Shown piece after piece: positions 7,687-7,978 of a DNA stretch of 7,978 nucleotides. The stretch is from assembly GCA_020859745.1 (NCBI GenBank), contig JAJBVQ010000097.1, positions 1 to 7,978 of the forward strand. Reading direction: 5' to 3'. The notes below the pieces were generated by a model. The model worked only from the letters and a program-made list of their open reading frames with translations, ran no database searches and was not told where the DNA came from. Positions within the stretch are counted from its first letter, which is position 1. Every line of letters begins with the position of its first letter. Source of the stretch: Rikenellaceae bacterium (lineage in GTDB: Bacteria > Bacteroidota > Bacteroidia > Bacteroidales > Rikenellaceae). A program made the position numbers and the translations under genes.

Positions 7687-7761
7687 GGGAGCTTAGCTCA
7701 GTTGGTTCAGAGCGTCTGCCTTACAAGCAGAGGGTCGGGGGTTCGAATCCCTCAGCTCCCA
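7687..7761 (+). tRNA. tRNA-Val (anticodon TAC)
   Basis: The cloverleaf folds completely. The acceptor stem GGGAGCT (7687-7693) pairs with AGCTCCC (7754-7760). The D stem GCTC/GAGC is at 7696-7699 and 7710-7713. The anticodon stem TCTGC/GCAGA (7715-7719, 7727-7731) encloses the loop CTTACAA, giving anticodon TAC at 7722-7724, which reads GUA and related Val codons. The T stem GGGGG/CCCTC (one G-T pair) closes the TTCGAAT loop (7742-7748). A73 is the discriminator. The CCA end is not encoded: the next bases are CAG. Confidence 0.97.
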
Positions 7762-7778
7762 CAGACATCCGATAGTTG

Positions 7779-7808
7779 AAAAACACGCCTTTATAAGGCG
7801 TGTTTTTT
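7779..7808 (+). terminator. Intrinsic terminator of the tRNA-Val gene
   Basis: ACACGCCTT (7783-7791) pairs with AAGGCGTGT (7795-7803) around the loop TAT, extended by A/T pairs outside. The 3' side runs into six T residues (7803-7808). The hairpin starts about 20 nt after the tRNA and would stop transcription from the promoter at 7639-7669. Confidence 0.9.
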
Positions 7809-7855
7809 ATTTGATCCGCCGCGGACAGCTTGCTGGAAAGCGGAGCGGATCAAAT
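7809..7855. repeat. 11-bp inverted repeat directly after the tRNA terminator
   Basis: ATTTGATCCGC (7809-7819) is perfectly complementary to GCGGATCAAAT (7845-7855) across a 25-nt centre that holds a small AGC-TT-GCT foldback. Allowing one G-U pair, the stem extends outward so that the T-tract of the tRNA terminator (7803-7807) pairs with the A-run at 7857-7861. The structure therefore overlaps and could compete with the terminator's T-tract. No coding frame is recognisable here. Confidence 0.6.
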
Positions 7856-7949
7856 GAAAAATAATCGGTATAGGATTGATTTTTCACCAACCGGATGTAT
7901 GTCGTCATTCGCAGAGCAAACGGGAAAAACGAGCGAAGACGAACGTAAA

Positions 7950-7974
7950 CCCTCAGCTCCCCCCAAAATCCGAT
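7950..7974 (+). repeat. Imperfect copy of the tRNA-Val 3' end (attachment-site-like)
   Basis: CCCTCAGCTCCC at 7950-7961 is identical to the tRNA 3' segment at 7749-7760. After a 6-nt variable block, ATCCGAT (7968-7974) is identical to 7767-7773, just downstream of the tRNA. Overall 21 of 25 bases agree without gaps, at an offset of 201 bp. Direct repeats of a tRNA 3' end are the usual footprint of tyrosine-integrase insertion into tRNA genes. No integrase gene is in the window. Confidence 0.55.
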
Positions 7975-7978
7975 TGAT

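Noticed and set aside
1..7978. CRISPR array, toxin-antitoxin pair, phage defence system or prophage genes
   Set aside because: I looked for regularly spaced repeats and for defence or phage protein motifs on both strands. The coding content is ordinary metabolic, ribosomal, sensory and envelope genes.

Overview
The window looks like chromosomal DNA from a GC-rich member of the Bacteroidota, most plausibly a gut Rikenellaceae/Alistipes-type genome. The evidence is Bacteroidota-type promoter cores (TAnnTTTG, with a TTTG element 19 nt upstream at the tRNA gene), a lipoprotein-like GH20/PA14 hexosaminidase, a Bacteroidota-style AsmA-like giant protein and GC-rich coding sequence. The genus is an inference from style, not from a database match.

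The left half (58-3938) is read entirely from the minus strand. In transcription order it holds a three-TM sensor histidine kinase of the HisKA_3/NarL-partner type, a roughly 200-bp intergenic repeat element with imperfect terminal inverted repeats, rbfA (30S maturation factor) and, 41 nt further, a GH20 beta-N-acetylhexosaminidase gene. The hexosaminidase frame is intact from lipoprotein-like signal peptide to PA14 domain except for one in-frame TGA at codon 217. That TGA sits where a tryptophan of a conserved 'GAWR' segment is expected. A second copy of the repeat end lies at the left edge of the window, directly against the hexosaminidase stop codon.

A 126-bp divergent promoter region (3939-4064) separates the kinase from the right half, which is read from the plus strand. 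It holds a 1163-aa AsmA-like protein with one N-terminal membrane anchor. A tRNA-Val(TAC) gene follows, with a near-ideal Bacteroidota promoter and a strong intrinsic terminator. Downstream are an 11-bp inverted repeat that could compete with the terminator and, 201 bp from the tRNA 3' end, an imperfect 25-nt copy of that 3' end (21/25), which resembles an integrase attachment-site duplication.

The genes do not form one pathway. rbfA and the hexosaminidase are probably co-transcribed; the kinase has no response regulator in view; the AsmA-like gene is a separate envelope gene. The points most worth a second look are the single nonsense codon in the hexosaminidase, the terminal-inverted-repeat element adjoining stop codons, and the tRNA 3'-end duplication.
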